From Paenibacillus elgii NBRC 100335 (GTDB taxonomy: Bacteria; Bacillota; Bacilli; Paenibacillales; NBRC-103111): DNA of 64,000 nt. Shown piece by piece: positions 8,166-16,439 of this stretch. The DNA lies in assembly GCF_004000865.1 (NCBI RefSeq), contig NZ_BIMB01000025.1, positions 1 through 64,000 of the forward strand. Direction: 5' to 3'. Position numbers and translations under genes: made by a program. Each line of letters begins with the position of its first letter. Positions within the stretch are counted from its first letter, which is position 1. The notes below the pieces were generated by a model that ran no database searches, had not been told where the DNA came from, and worked only from the letters and a program-made list of their open reading frames with translations.

Positions 8166-9533
8166 TTATTCGTCGGGATGGTTTTGACCGGCTAGCGGAC
8201 CCGAAACGGGCTGTTTCTGAACGGGTTGAATTTTTACACGCAAAATACGCAATCGCTCAACCTCCGTAATTTCGAACAAGAAGCCGTTCTGCTCCAGCCG
8301 TCTGCCTTTGGAGACCGAGCCTTCCAGTTGCTTGAACAGCCAGCCTCCGATCGAATCCACCTCGTCGTCCTCGATCCCGAGGCCAAGCATATCATCGAGA
8401 TCCTCCAGCAGCACGCGCCCGTCAACGGAGTAAGCGTCCCCGCTCTTCTCCACCTCGGCCCGCTCCGTTTCGTCGAACTCATCATGAATCTCGCCGACGA
8501 TTTCCTCCAGAATGTCTTCGGTGGTAATCAGCCCGGCCGTTCCGCCGTATTCGTCGATCACGACGGCGAGCTGGGAGCGCTTCTTCTGCATAAGCCGCAG
8601 CACGTGGCTGATTTCCATCGATTCGGGCACCATGAGCACCGGACGCAAGAAATCTTTGATATCGTGCTTCTTGTCCGGATCGCACGTGAGCAGGTCCGAC
8701 ATATGGACAAATCCGATGATTTCGTCTTTATCGTCCGTAGCCACCGGGTAGCGCGTATGCTTCGTTTCGTAAACGATTTTTAAGTTTTCCTCATAGCTGA
8801 GCTCGGTAAACAAACAGTCCATATCGGTCCGCGGCAGCATAATTTCCCTCGCGACCCGATCGGAGAACTCAAATATATTATCGAACAGCGCCAGCTCGTC
8901 TTTGTCGATGTGACCGCTGCGGGCGCTCTGGTCCATCAAAATCCGAATTTCTTCTTCCGTATGCGCTTCTTGCTCGGTAGCGGGCTGTATCCCCACCATC
9001 TTCAAGAGCTTGTTCGCGGCGCCGTTCAGCAGCCAGATCGCCGGATAAAAGATTTTGTAAAACAGCATTAAAGGAGCCGACAGCCATAGAGAGGTTGCTT
9101 CCGATTTCTGAATAGCCATGGATTTGGGCGCAAGCTCGCCGAGTACGATATGCATGAAGGTGATCACGGCGAATCCGATCGCGAACGACAGGGCATCGGC
9201 ATACCAGGCTCCCCCGAGTCCGAGAGCCGCCAGAGCCGGTTCAACGATCAGATGCGAGACGGCCGGTTCTCCTACCCAGCCCAAGCCCAGCGAAGCCAGC
9301 GTAATGCCGAGCTGCGTGGAGGACAGGTAAGCGTCCAGCTTTTTGGTTACGGCGAGCGCATACTTGGCTTTCGGGTTACCCTCGCTCTCCAGCTGCTGAA
9401 GGCGCGTAGCCCGGACTTTCACCAATGCAAACTCCGCTGCGACAAAAAAACCGTTCAGCAGCACCAAAAACACGACCAGTAATAGATTAAACGCAATTAA
9501 TCCGAAATCGAACCCTGTACTGTGACTTTCCAA
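8166..9533 (-). CDS. Hemolysin C/CorC family protein (CNNM, CBS pair, CorC_HlyC)
   Basis: A 455-residue membrane protein. The CNNM domain with four hydrophobic segments covers about residues 1-200 (LLNGFFVAAEFALVKVR is typical), two CBS domains lie at about 220-340, and the CorC_HlyC domain at about 360-445 (RVLLEDLDDMLGL). The family is linked to magnesium or cobalt efflux; in Bacillus, MpfA is a magnesium exporter of this type. The start is TTG at 9533, preceded by AAAGGAG at a distance of 11 bases. It heads a probable two-gene transcript with ytvI. Ion specificity cannot be read from the sequence. Confidence 0.9.
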   Translation of the reverse strand: MESHSTGFDFGLIAFNLLLVVFLVLLNGFFVAAEFALVKVRATRLQQLESEGNPKAKYALAVTKKLDAYLSSTQLGITLASLGLGWVGEPAVSHLIVEPALAALGLGGAWYADALSFAIGFAVITFMHIVLGELAPKSMAIQKSEATSLWLSAPLMLFYKIFYPAIWLLNGAANKLLKMVGIQPATEQEAHTEEEIRILMDQSARSGHIDKDELALFDNIFEFSDRVAREIMLPRTDMDCLFTELSYEENLKIVYETKHTRYPVATDDKDEIIGFVHMSDLLTCDPDKKHDIKDFLRPVLMVPESMEISHVLRLMQKKRSQLAVVIDEYGGTAGLITTEDILEEIVGEIHDEFDETERAEVEKSGDAYSVDGRVLLEDLDDMLGLGIEDDEVDSIGGWLFKQLEGSVSKGRRLEQNGFLFEITEVERLRILRVKIQPVQKQPVSGPLAGQNHPDE

Positions 9534-9579
9534 GAAGGATCAGTCTCCTTTGCAAAAGTAAAATAAAATAATGGCTCAA

Positions 9580-10716
9580 TTACACAAGCGCTTTCCGCTG
9601 GCCGAAATCGATGTCTTTATAATATGTATCGACGACCAGAAGATTCGGTCCGCAGCAGTTAGCCGCCGGACAATGGCAGTTTACGGTCTTGCTTAGGCGA
9701 TGATCTTTCCAGCGCGCGAATACTTGATCGAGCCGGTCCGCATGAATGTTGCCGAGCGCCGGCACATCCGCAAAGTCGGTGACGAAAACGTCGCCCGTGA
9801 ACAGGTTTACGTTGAGGCGGTTACGCCCGTCCGGGTCGTTGCGCACGGTCACGTTCGGCTCACGGCGTAGACGGGTTACCATCTCCCGGTCCTCCTCCAG
9901 CGGGCTGCAAGCATAAAAGGGCAGCGTGCCGAACAGCATCCACAGATCACGGTCGCGGTCGTCGAGCAGCCGATGAATCGCGGCCCGCGTCTGATCCAGC
10001 GTCAACACCGGCAAATTGGAGGCAAAAGCGCTTGGATACATCGGGTGCACCTCGTGGCGGCGGCAGCCCATTTCTCGAATCAGCTTATGGATTCCGCTCA
10101 GCTTCCCGTGCGTCCGGTAATTGATCATCGATTCCGCCGAAACGAACATCCCGCCGCTAGCGAGCGCTTTCGCATTCTCGACCATCCGTTCATATAACTT
10201 AGCCGCCGTTGTGGCGGATACTCTTCGGTCTGTCCGGACGAACCCGACTTCGTAGAAATCGTCGGCGTTCAAATAGTTGAACGAAATATGCATGACGTCG
10301 AGATAAGGAGCCATCGCTTCGTACCGTGAAAGGTCCAGCGTCACGTTGGAATTGATCTGCGAACGAACTCCCCGCTCTCTGGCGTAACGCAGCAGGGGAA
10401 CGATATATTCGCGCACCGTTTGCTCGTGATAGCTCGGCTCCCCGCCGGTGATGCTGATCGTCTCCAATCCCTCGACTTCGTCCAGCCGCTTCAAGATGAC
10501 ATTCAGCGGGATGCGCGGCCCTTCCGATACCAAGAGCGACTCGCCGACGGCGCAATGCTCGCAGCGCATGTTGCATAAATTCGTCACGGTCAGCTCAACG
10601 CTCGTCAACCGGTGTTCGCCATGCGTTTGCAAAGAGCGAAGCGGGTCCCACGGATCGTATTCGGGCGTTATCTGGGGCAATACGGGCAAATCGTTGACGA
10701 TTAAGCGATCGGACAT
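9580..10716 (-). CDS. yfkAB: Radical SAM/CxCxxxxC motif protein YfkAB
   Basis: A 378-residue radical SAM protein. The cluster-binding motif CNMRCEHC (CxxxCxxC) is near residue 49, and the C-terminal second Cys motif CHCPAANC (CxCxxxxC) is near 352, the feature that defines YfkAB. The fused yfkA-yfkB layout matches B. subtilis. ITGGEPSYHE near residue 90 is the SAM-binding GGE block. The frame is open to a GTG at 10728, but the ATG at 10716 has AGGTG 11 bases upstream, while the GTG would overlap its own ribosome site. Its reaction is unknown in all species. Confidence 0.9.
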   Translation of the reverse strand: MSDRLIVNDLPVLPQITPEYDPWDPLRSLQTHGEHRLTSVELTVTNLCNMRCEHCAVGESLLVSEGPRIPLNVILKRLDEVEGLETISITGGEPSYHEQTVREYIVPLLRYARERGVRSQINSNVTLDLSRYEAMAPYLDVMHISFNYLNADDFYEVGFVRTDRRVSATTAAKLYERMVENAKALASGGMFVSAESMINYRTHGKLSGIHKLIREMGCRRHEVHPMYPSAFASNLPVLTLDQTRAAIHRLLDDRDRDLWMLFGTLPFYACSPLEEDREMVTRLRREPNVTVRNDPDGRNRLNVNLFTGDVFVTDFADVPALGNIHADRLDQVFARWKDHRLSKTVNCHCPAANCCGPNLLVVDTYYKDIDFGQRKALV

Positions 10717-10826
10717 GTTGTTTTTCACACCTGACTTCTTTAAAAAGTAAAATCTAACAATAATATATTACCCATTGTATCGTAATACGATTGAAAAGAA
10801 AACCGACGTCCTGTCGCGCCGCACCC

Positions 10827-11183
10827 TTACTCCCGCTGTTCGGAAAGGTCGATGCCGCGCGGCTTTCCCCATTTTCTTGCCCAATTTCCCATTTCCACAA
10901 GTATGGTTTGAAAGTCTTTGCCTTTATCCGTTAAGGAATATTCGACGGTTACCGGTACCGTAGGAAACACTTGACGTCGGATAATCTCATGCTCCTCCAG
11001 ATGACGCAAAATATCGGTTAATGATTTGGTGCTGATATGGTCCAGATTGCGACGCAATTGATTGAACCGCTGCGGACCTTTGAACAGTTGACGGAGAACC
11101 AGGAACGACCATTTTCCTCCGAAAATTTGGAGCGCCTCCTCCACGGAAGCCATGCATTCCTCTTCGTTTGAAATTGGGTCCAC
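10827..11183 (-). CDS. HxlR family transcriptional regulator
   Basis: A 118-residue winged-helix regulator. The block GGKWSFLVLRQLFKGPQRFN (about residues 22-41) followed by LRRNLDHISTKSLTDILRHL is the HxlR signature. The conserved Cys near the N-terminus (Cys10 in EEECMAS) is present; in homologues such as YodB and HypR it senses electrophiles or hypochlorite. The start is GTG at 11183 with AAGGAGGTGA six bases ahead. It is 98 bases upstream of yfkAB and could regulate it, which is a guess from position. Confidence 0.9.
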   Translation of the reverse strand: MDPISNEEECMASVEEALQIFGGKWSFLVLRQLFKGPQRFNQLRRNLDHISTKSLTDILRHLEEHEIIRRQVFPTVPVTVEYSLTDKGKDFQTILVEMGNWARKWGKPRGIDLSEQRE

Positions 11184-11311
11184 TCGATCACCTCCTTACG
11201 AAAGAGAAGTTAGTTTATAATTTAACATTATACTAAAAAATAAGCTATGCTTCAAATTAAAATCCAATAGCTTACAATGGTCCCAACTCTCCAAATCGCC
11301 GCCAATGCCAA

Positions 11312-11335
11312 AAAAGACAGCTTCCGGGAAGCTGC
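11312..11335 (-). terminator. Terminator of the first HD-GYP gene
   Basis: CAGCTTCC/GGAAGCTG at 11318-11325 and 11327-11334 is followed on the minus strand by TCTTTTTT. It lies 18 bases after the stop of the HD-GYP gene. Confidence 0.85.
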
Positions 11336-11352
11336 CTCTGCACGACTTGACA

Positions 11353-12447
11353 CTATATAGGTTTATGGTTGACGCCGGTAATCATGACCGACAGCATTTT
11401 GGACAAATCGATTTCGGGCGTATCCTTCAGCTCCTGTCCCTCCGCATCCAGCAGCAGACGTACGACCGGGCGCTGGGGCACGTTCGCATTCAAATCGACG
11501 ACCACTCCCGTTTCGCCCGTATTTAAAGTGACCGTGACTCCAATCGGATAGATGGCGATTTTATCGCGGAACAGCGCGATCTGTAGGGGCTCGTACAAGG
11601 TGCCCGATCCGGCAAACAAAATTTCCATCGCTTGATGCGGCAGCATGGCGCTGCGGTACACGCGGTGGGTCGTCATGGCGTCGTAAGAATCGACCAAGCC
11701 GATCCAGCGGGCGTATTCGTGAATTTCCGAGCCCTTGAGTCCGCGCGGGTACCCGCTGCCGTCCAGCCTTTCGTGATGCTGAAAGGCGCAGTGCGCGGCG
11801 AGCAGCGGAATGTTGGGCTCGTCCTTCAGAAACTGAAAGCCGAATACCGTATGATGCTTAATCCGCTCATATTCGCTTTCCGACAGCTTTTCTTTTTTGC
11901 GCAGCAACTCCAGCGGAATTTGGGTTTTGCCCACGTCATGGAGCAGCGCCCCGAGGCCGAGCGTCATCAGCTCTTCCCGGTCGTAGCCGTGCGCCATGCC
12001 GAGCATCGTCGCATAGATGCACACATTGAGCGAGTGCTGGAACAAATATTCATCCATAAGGCTGATATTGGTCAGCATGATCATGGCATCCTTGTGCTGG
12101 CTCAAGTCGTCCAAAATCATGCTCATCATCCCGCGAAACGCTTTGCCTACCTGCAGCTGACCTACCAATTTGCGCTTGACCTGATCCTCCATCATTTTGC
12201 GGAAGGAGGTCCGGATCTCGGTAATCGCTTGGAGCCGCGTCTCTTCGGTAAGGACATCGTGAACAATCAGATCTCGGGTTCGGGGATCGTCGATATATAC
12301 ATAGTCCACGCCGTGCTCGCCCAGGCGGGTAATAAGCGCCTGCGTCAATTCCACCCGCTCGCCAAGCAGCGTCAACCCGTCCGAGTTGTATATTTTTTTC
12401 CCAAGGCGCATGCCGGGTTTGACCATGCTTAGCGGAAGCAAACGCAT
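11353..12447 (-). CDS. HD-GYP domain protein, predicted c-di-GMP phosphodiesterase
   Basis: A 364-residue cytosolic protein with an N-terminal segment (about 1-110) like those ahead of HD-GYP domains in Paenibacillus, and an HD-GYP domain at about 125-300. Metal ligands and the signature are present: HSLN near 137, LLHDVGKT near 167, HH near 197, and HHERLDGSGYPRGLKG near 224. This is the full set expected for hydrolysis of cyclic di-GMP. The C-terminal 60 residues look like a small beta-rich extension. The ATG at 12447 is preferred over the TTG one codon earlier; neither has a strong ribosome site. A paralogue is at 17666-18736. Confidence 0.9.
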   Translation of the reverse strand: MRLLPLSMVKPGMRLGKKIYNSDGLTLLGERVELTQALITRLGEHGVDYVYIDDPRTRDLIVHDVLTEETRLQAITEIRTSFRKMMEDQVKRKLVGQLQVGKAFRGMMSMILDDLSQHKDAMIMLTNISLMDEYLFQHSLNVCIYATMLGMAHGYDREELMTLGLGALLHDVGKTQIPLELLRKKEKLSESEYERIKHHTVFGFQFLKDEPNIPLLAAHCAFQHHERLDGSGYPRGLKGSEIHEYARWIGLVDSYDAMTTHRVYRSAMLPHQAMEILFAGSGTLYEPLQIALFRDKIAIYPIGVTVTLNTGETGVVVDLNANVPQRPVVRLLLDAEGQELKDTPEIDLSKMLSVMITGVNHKPI

Positions 12448-12576
12448 CAACGAACCACGTCTTCTTTCTAAAGAAAAATTTAGAAAAATATCGATATGGA
12501 TTAAGCGTATCGAATTCGACTAAAAAGAGCAATATGTTTTTTTACGTTTTGACAAAATTTATATGAACATTGGACG

Positions 12577-12615
12577 AAAAAAGCCGGAAACAAGAGAATA
12601 TCCCCTATTTCCGGC
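12577..12615 (-). terminator. Terminator of uppP
   Basis: GCCGGAAA/TTTCCGGC at 12583-12590 and 12608-12615 with a 17-base loop; on the minus strand the stem is followed by TTTTTT. It stands 26 bases past the uppP stop. Confidence 0.88.
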
Positions 12616-12641
12616 AAAATATCGTCGAATTCCGAAGCTAG

Positions 12642-13448
12642 CTACCGCAGCACGAAGAACCAGAACAGCGCGGCAGCGGCAAAGCGATAATACGCAAAAT
12701 ACGACATGCTGAACTTTTGGACGAACTTGATGAACGTAACAACTGCGAGCAGCGCTACGACGAACGACACGATAAAGCCGATGGTAAAAAATCCGACATC
12801 TCCGGAAGAGAACGTATCAAGGTTTTTTAGCAGCTCGTATCCGGTAGCCGCCACCATGACGGGGATGGCGATAATAAACGTAAAGTCGGCGGCAGCCTTG
12901 CGGCTCGCCCCGGCCAGCATCCCTCCGGCAATCGTCGATCCCGAACGGGAGAAGCCCGGCCAAATCGAAATGATCTGCCATAGACCGATGAAGAACGCCT
13001 GCTTGTACGTCAGCTCGTCGACATCGTGGGCCGTTACCTTCGGCTGGAATTTCTCCCCGACGATGAGCAGCACGCCGCCAAGGATCAAGCCTATAAGGAC
13101 GGTGGACGGCAAGAAGAGGTGGGCCTTAATAAAGCCTTTCGTCAAATAAGCGATCGCCAGCGTCGGCACGATTGCCAGCATAATGTGCAGCAAGTTCATC
13201 CCTTTGCCCGCTCTGGGCTTTTCCTTGCTGAGGCCGAACAGCCGCAAAATCCGCTTCCAGTATACGACAACCCCCGCCAGTATGGCGCCGAGCTGGATGA
13301 CGATCTCGAACGTTTTGATCAATTCATCCGTATCTGGAATGCCCAGCAGCGTGCTCGTCAAAATCATGTGGCCCGTGGACGAAACGGGCAAAAATTCCGT
13401 CAAGCCTTCCACGATGCCAATAATCACCGCTACCCACCAATCGTGCAT
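12642..13448 (-). CDS. uppP: Undecaprenyl-diphosphate phosphatase UppP (BacA)
   Basis: A 268-residue membrane enzyme that removes a phosphate from undecaprenyl diphosphate and so recycles the lipid carrier of peptidoglycan synthesis; it also gives bacitracin tolerance. Both catalytic blocks are present: EGLTEFLPVSSTGHMIL (residues 14-30) and PGFSRSGST (about 166-174). About eight hydrophobic segments follow the family pattern and the length is standard. AGGAGGAG precedes the ATG. Single gene with its own terminator. Confidence 0.97.
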   Translation of the reverse strand: MHDWWVAVIIGIVEGLTEFLPVSSTGHMILTSTLLGIPDTDELIKTFEIVIQLGAILAGVVVYWKRILRLFGLSKEKPRAGKGMNLLHIMLAIVPTLAIAYLTKGFIKAHLFLPSTVLIGLILGGVLLIVGEKFQPKVTAHDVDELTYKQAFFIGLWQIISIWPGFSRSGSTIAGGMLAGASRKAAADFTFIIAIPVMVAATGYELLKNLDTFSSGDVGFFTIGFIVSFVVALLAVVTFIKFVQKFSMSYFAYYRFAAAALFWFFVLR

Positions 13449-13552
13449 GCGCTCCTCCTACTCTCTCCCTTGGTTTGATCCATTTCGTATCATGTATCGC
13501 TTTTTATATTTTAGCTTGTTTGCTACGGTTTGTACACAAGGAAGCGCATATC

Positions 13553-15007
13553 TTAAAGAGTGTGCCGCGATTCGCCCAGCGTACACCACCGTCGGGAAAA
13601 GCTGTTCTGAAGCGACGTTTCGTCGCGAAGCTCCCGAAGCAGCACATCGCGCAAAAATTCCGGCAGGAAAAATTCAGGCTCCGTTCCTTCTCCAAGCGAC
13701 GTAAAGCCGACCCGGAACGTAAACATGTCGATGGAGCCGACCAAATATTGCCGCTCCGCCTCCAGCGGCTGTCCGCCGACGCGCACGGCTCGAATCTTCG
13801 CATAGTCGGCCCCTTCCGGGTCGTACTCAACGATGAGTCCGTCTACGCACAGCGTGCCGAGCACCTTGCCGCGAAAGCCATAGCCGTACAGCGGTTTGTC
13901 CATGAACTCGGGAAGCAGCGATTCCTCCAGCGCGCGCAGCAGCTGCGCTCCGGTCAGCTTCATCCGGCACGGATTGATCGGCGACGGGCATAATTGAAGC
14001 AGCATGCCGGCCGACACCGGGCCTTGCGGCAGCCCGCCGAGCAGCTGCCCGGCGTTGACCAGGCCGATCTCGGTTCCCATCCACCGGCGCAATCCACCGG
14101 CCAGCAAATTCCCGAGCGGCGATTCGCCATACCAATCGTACCGCAGCTCGACAGGCAAGCGGGCGACCTCGCGGTCCAATTCGGCGGCGGCACGAAGGCC
14201 GTATTCCCCAATCAGGCTGCGGATCTCCTCATCCTCCGGCTCGATAGCCACCGCTTGTACGGACGCCTCCGCCCGCACCAGCTTCCGTTCGGCGGGGTCC
14301 CATTCCAGATCGATGACTCCGACGTATTGTCCGAATTTGCCCGTGGCGCAGACGAGCGTCCCGCCGATGCGCAGCGGTTCTTCGAGCAAGTGATGCGTGT
14401 GTCCGCCCAAAATCAGATCGATACCCGGCACTTCGGCCGCCATGCGCTCGTCATTGCGCAGCCCGAGATGGGACATGACGATGAGCACGTCCACTTGGGG
14501 ACGAAGCTGCCGGACAAGGGGCGGCACGACGTCGAACGGCTCCCGCACGTCCCATCCGAGCAGGTTGTAAAACTCGGGAAAGCAGGCGGTGACTCCGATC
14601 AGGCCGATGCGCACTCCCGCTTTGCAGACGATGTGATACGGCACCGCCCAAGGCGGCAGCGCTCCCGTTGCGGTCGCAGGCAGGTTGCAGATGACGGTGG
14701 CGAAGCTCGCTTGCCGGCCATACAGCTCCGAAAGGACGTCCTCCGTGTAGGACAGTCCCTCGTTGTTGCCGAGCGTGACCGCTTCATAGCCGGATGCATT
14801 CAGCACCGCAATGTTCGTCCGGCCGTCCGTCCCTTCGGTTTCCGGGCGCATTCGGTCGACATGATCCCCGATATCGAGCGTAAGCGTCCGCTCTTCTCCG
14901 GCTTCCGCGCGCAGCCTCCGCAGGACGGAGGCGATGCGGGGCATTTGTTCAAAGTGGCTGTGAATATCGTTCGTATGAAGGACGCGCAGCCTCATTCGTT
15001 CGATCAC
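13553..15007 (-). CDS. YunD-like 5'-nucleotidase/metallophosphoesterase
   Basis: A 484-residue protein of the bifunctional UDP-sugar hydrolase/5'-nucleotidase family. The N-terminal metallophosphoesterase domain has LHTNDIHSHF near residue 9, LDIGDHVD near 43, GNNEG near 80, and GGHTHH near 210; the C-terminal 5'-nucleotidase domain covers about 280-450. There is no signal peptide, as in B. subtilis YunD, so it should be cytosolic. The GNNEG block replaces the usual GNHE. The frame is open six codons further, but the GTG at 15007 has AAGGAAGGTG about eight bases ahead. Substrate not determinable. Confidence 0.86.
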   Translation of the reverse strand: MIERMRLRVLHTNDIHSHFEQMPRIASVLRRLRAEAGEERTLTLDIGDHVDRMRPETEGTDGRTNIAVLNASGYEAVTLGNNEGLSYTEDVLSELYGRQASFATVICNLPATATGALPPWAVPYHIVCKAGVRIGLIGVTACFPEFYNLLGWDVREPFDVVPPLVRQLRPQVDVLIVMSHLGLRNDERMAAEVPGIDLILGGHTHHLLEEPLRIGGTLVCATGKFGQYVGVIDLEWDPAERKLVRAEASVQAVAIEPEDEEIRSLIGEYGLRAAAELDREVARLPVELRYDWYGESPLGNLLAGGLRRWMGTEIGLVNAGQLLGGLPQGPVSAGMLLQLCPSPINPCRMKLTGAQLLRALEESLLPEFMDKPLYGYGFRGKVLGTLCVDGLIVEYDPEGADYAKIRAVRVGGQPLEAERQYLVGSIDMFTFRVGFTSLGEGTEPEFFLPEFLRDVLLRELRDETSLQNSFSRRWCTLGESRHTL

Positions 15008-15056
15008 AAAGGCACCTTCCTTCAAGTAGCAAGTGGATGAACGGAGCGGCGTGCCG

Positions 15057-15524
15057 TCAAGAACGCGGCTTGAGCAACTGCTCCGGTGTTATCGTATTTT
15101 TGAACCCGTACGTCGCCGCTTTTTCCGCGGCTTCTTCAGCGTAGAGAATCCGGATTCGCACGACGCTTTTCACATTGAGGCATTCGCTGCTTCCGCCTGG
15201 AACGTACAAGCGGATCGGGTACCCTTTGGCCAACGGGCTGCCGTCCTCCTGCTCGTAGAGCACCAAGGCTTGCTCCAATTCGCTCCAAGGGATGCCCGCT
15301 TGAAATTCGTCCGCCCCTTCGATCTCCAAACGGGTCGGGGTCCGTCCCGGCTCCGCCTGCTGCGTTCGAATCCAAGCTTCGTACCATGCCGGCCAGTCAA
15401 ACGCGTTTCCCGTGACGCCGCTCACCCGCTCCTGCACCGGAAACTTCCGCGGAGCGATGGCCGCCAGCTCGTTTACGGTATACCGGACGCGGCCGACGTA
15501 CTCATCTATGATTTCTATAGTCAT
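15057..15524 (-). CDS. Small protein resembling a molybdopterin-oxidoreductase domain
   Basis: A 155-residue protein. The C-terminal part, GYPIRLYVPGG followed by VKSVVRIRI (about residues 110-135), resembles the end of the sulfite-oxidase-type molybdopterin-binding domain, and the earlier W..W and ADEF..GIPW pattern is also compatible. The Cys that would bind molybdenum is not seen at the expected place (FPVQERVSGVTG, about 30-41), and the protein is shorter than the usual domain. The ATG at 15524 has GGAGG six bases upstream; a longer frame start lacks one. It diverges from moaDE-moeB, which supports a molybdenum-cofactor link. Could be a non-catalytic derivative. Confidence 0.55.
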   Translation of the reverse strand: MTIEIIDEYVGRVRYTVNELAAIAPRKFPVQERVSGVTGNAFDWPAWYEAWIRTQQAEPGRTPTRLEIEGADEFQAGIPWSELEQALVLYEQEDGSPLAKGYPIRLYVPGGSSECLNVKSVVRIRILYAEEAAEKAATYGFKNTITPEQLLKPRS

Positions 15525-15619
15525 GCTACGCCTCCATCTCCCTTGAAACATCACCAACCATTATATCATTTTTCGCTAAAAATATGGTATGCTGAAACGT
15601 AAAAGAACAGCCCGCAAAG

Positions 15620-15684
15620 CCGGCGAATCGTGAGCTTCGCGGCGGCCGGAACAACAATCTGCCGCACGGAGGCCCATTCGCCGG
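15620..15684 (+). promoter_or_regulatory. Candidate structured leader RNA upstream of moaDE
   Basis: A 9-bp perfect stem CCGGCGAAT/ATTCGCCGG (15620-15628 and 15676-15684) encloses 47 bases that can form at least one further stem, GCGGC/GCCGC (15639-15643 and 15661-15665). It lies 38 bases ahead of the moaDE start. The position and multi-stem shape would suit a cis-acting RNA such as a Moco-type riboswitch, but I could not match it to a known consensus. Confidence 0.4.
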
Positions 15685-15722
15685 ACTTCAAAAGACCGCT
15701 GGAACGAAGGAGTAGAACAACC

Positions 15723-16439
15723 ATGAAGCTGAGACTGCTACTTTTCGCCGGATTGGCCGAGCATTTCGGTTCCCCGGTACTGGAGCTGGACATAGAACAA
15801 GACGGGCTGACGCCGCAGGAGCTTAAAGCGCTGCTTGCCGCCCGCTACCCCGCCGCAACGGACGTGCTTAAGCAAGCGTTCGTCGCAGTGAATCAGCAGT
15901 ATGCGGACGATGCAGCCCGCATCACCGGGCAGGACGAAGTCGCACTCATCCCGCCGGTTTCCGGCGGCGAGCCGGAGCCTTACGTCATCACCCGCGATCC
16001 GATTCTTGCCGATGAGGTGACGGCCAAAGTGCTGCATCCGGACCATGGCGCGACGCTGGCGTTTGTCGGCACCACCCGGGAGTTTACCCATGGCAAAAGG
16101 ACCACGATGCTGGAATACGAAGCCTACGAGCCGATGGCGCTGAAAACGATGCGTCAAATCGGTGACGAGCTGTCCTCGCGCTGGCCGGGTACGCGGCTCG
16201 CCATTACGCACCGGCTCGGCACGGTGCCGGTAGGTGAGACGAGCGTCGTCATTGCCGTATCTTCCCCGCACCGGGACTTCGTCTATGAAGCGAGCCGCTA
16301 TGCCATCGAGCGGCTGAAGCAAATCGTGCCGATCTGGAAGAAGGAAATATGGGAGGACGGCTCGGAGTGGAAGGGACATCAGCAAGGCCCCTGGAATCCG
16401 GCAGCTGGTCTTCCGCAGGAAGGAGAGGCGCGAGCATGA
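15723..16439 (+). CDS. MoaD-MoaE fusion, molybdopterin synthase
   Basis: A 238-residue fusion of the two subunits of molybdopterin synthase. Residues 1-82 are MoaD-like and end in PPVSGGEP, the Gly-Gly that normally forms the C-terminus and carries the thiocarboxylate. From about residue 86 the MoaE part follows, with FVGTTREFTHGK, LEYEAYEPMALKTM, HRLGTVPVGE, SSPHRDFVYEA and PIWKKEIWEDGSEW, all catalytic blocks of MoaE. The ATG at 15723 has GAAGGAG ten bases ahead. The stop overlaps the moeB start (ATGA). A comparable fusion, MoaX of Mycobacterium tuberculosis, is cleaved after Gly-Gly; that could apply here. Confidence 0.92.
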   Translation: MKLRLLLFAGLAEHFGSPVLELDIEQDGLTPQELKALLAARYPAATDVLKQAFVAVNQQYADDAARITGQDEVALIPPVSGGEPEPYVITRDPILADEVTAKVLHPDHGATLAFVGTTREFTHGKRTTMLEYEAYEPMALKTMRQIGDELSSRWPGTRLAITHRLGTVPVGETSVVIAVSSPHRDFVYEASRYAIERLKQIVPIWKKEIWEDGSEWKGHQQGPWNPAAGLPQEGEARA

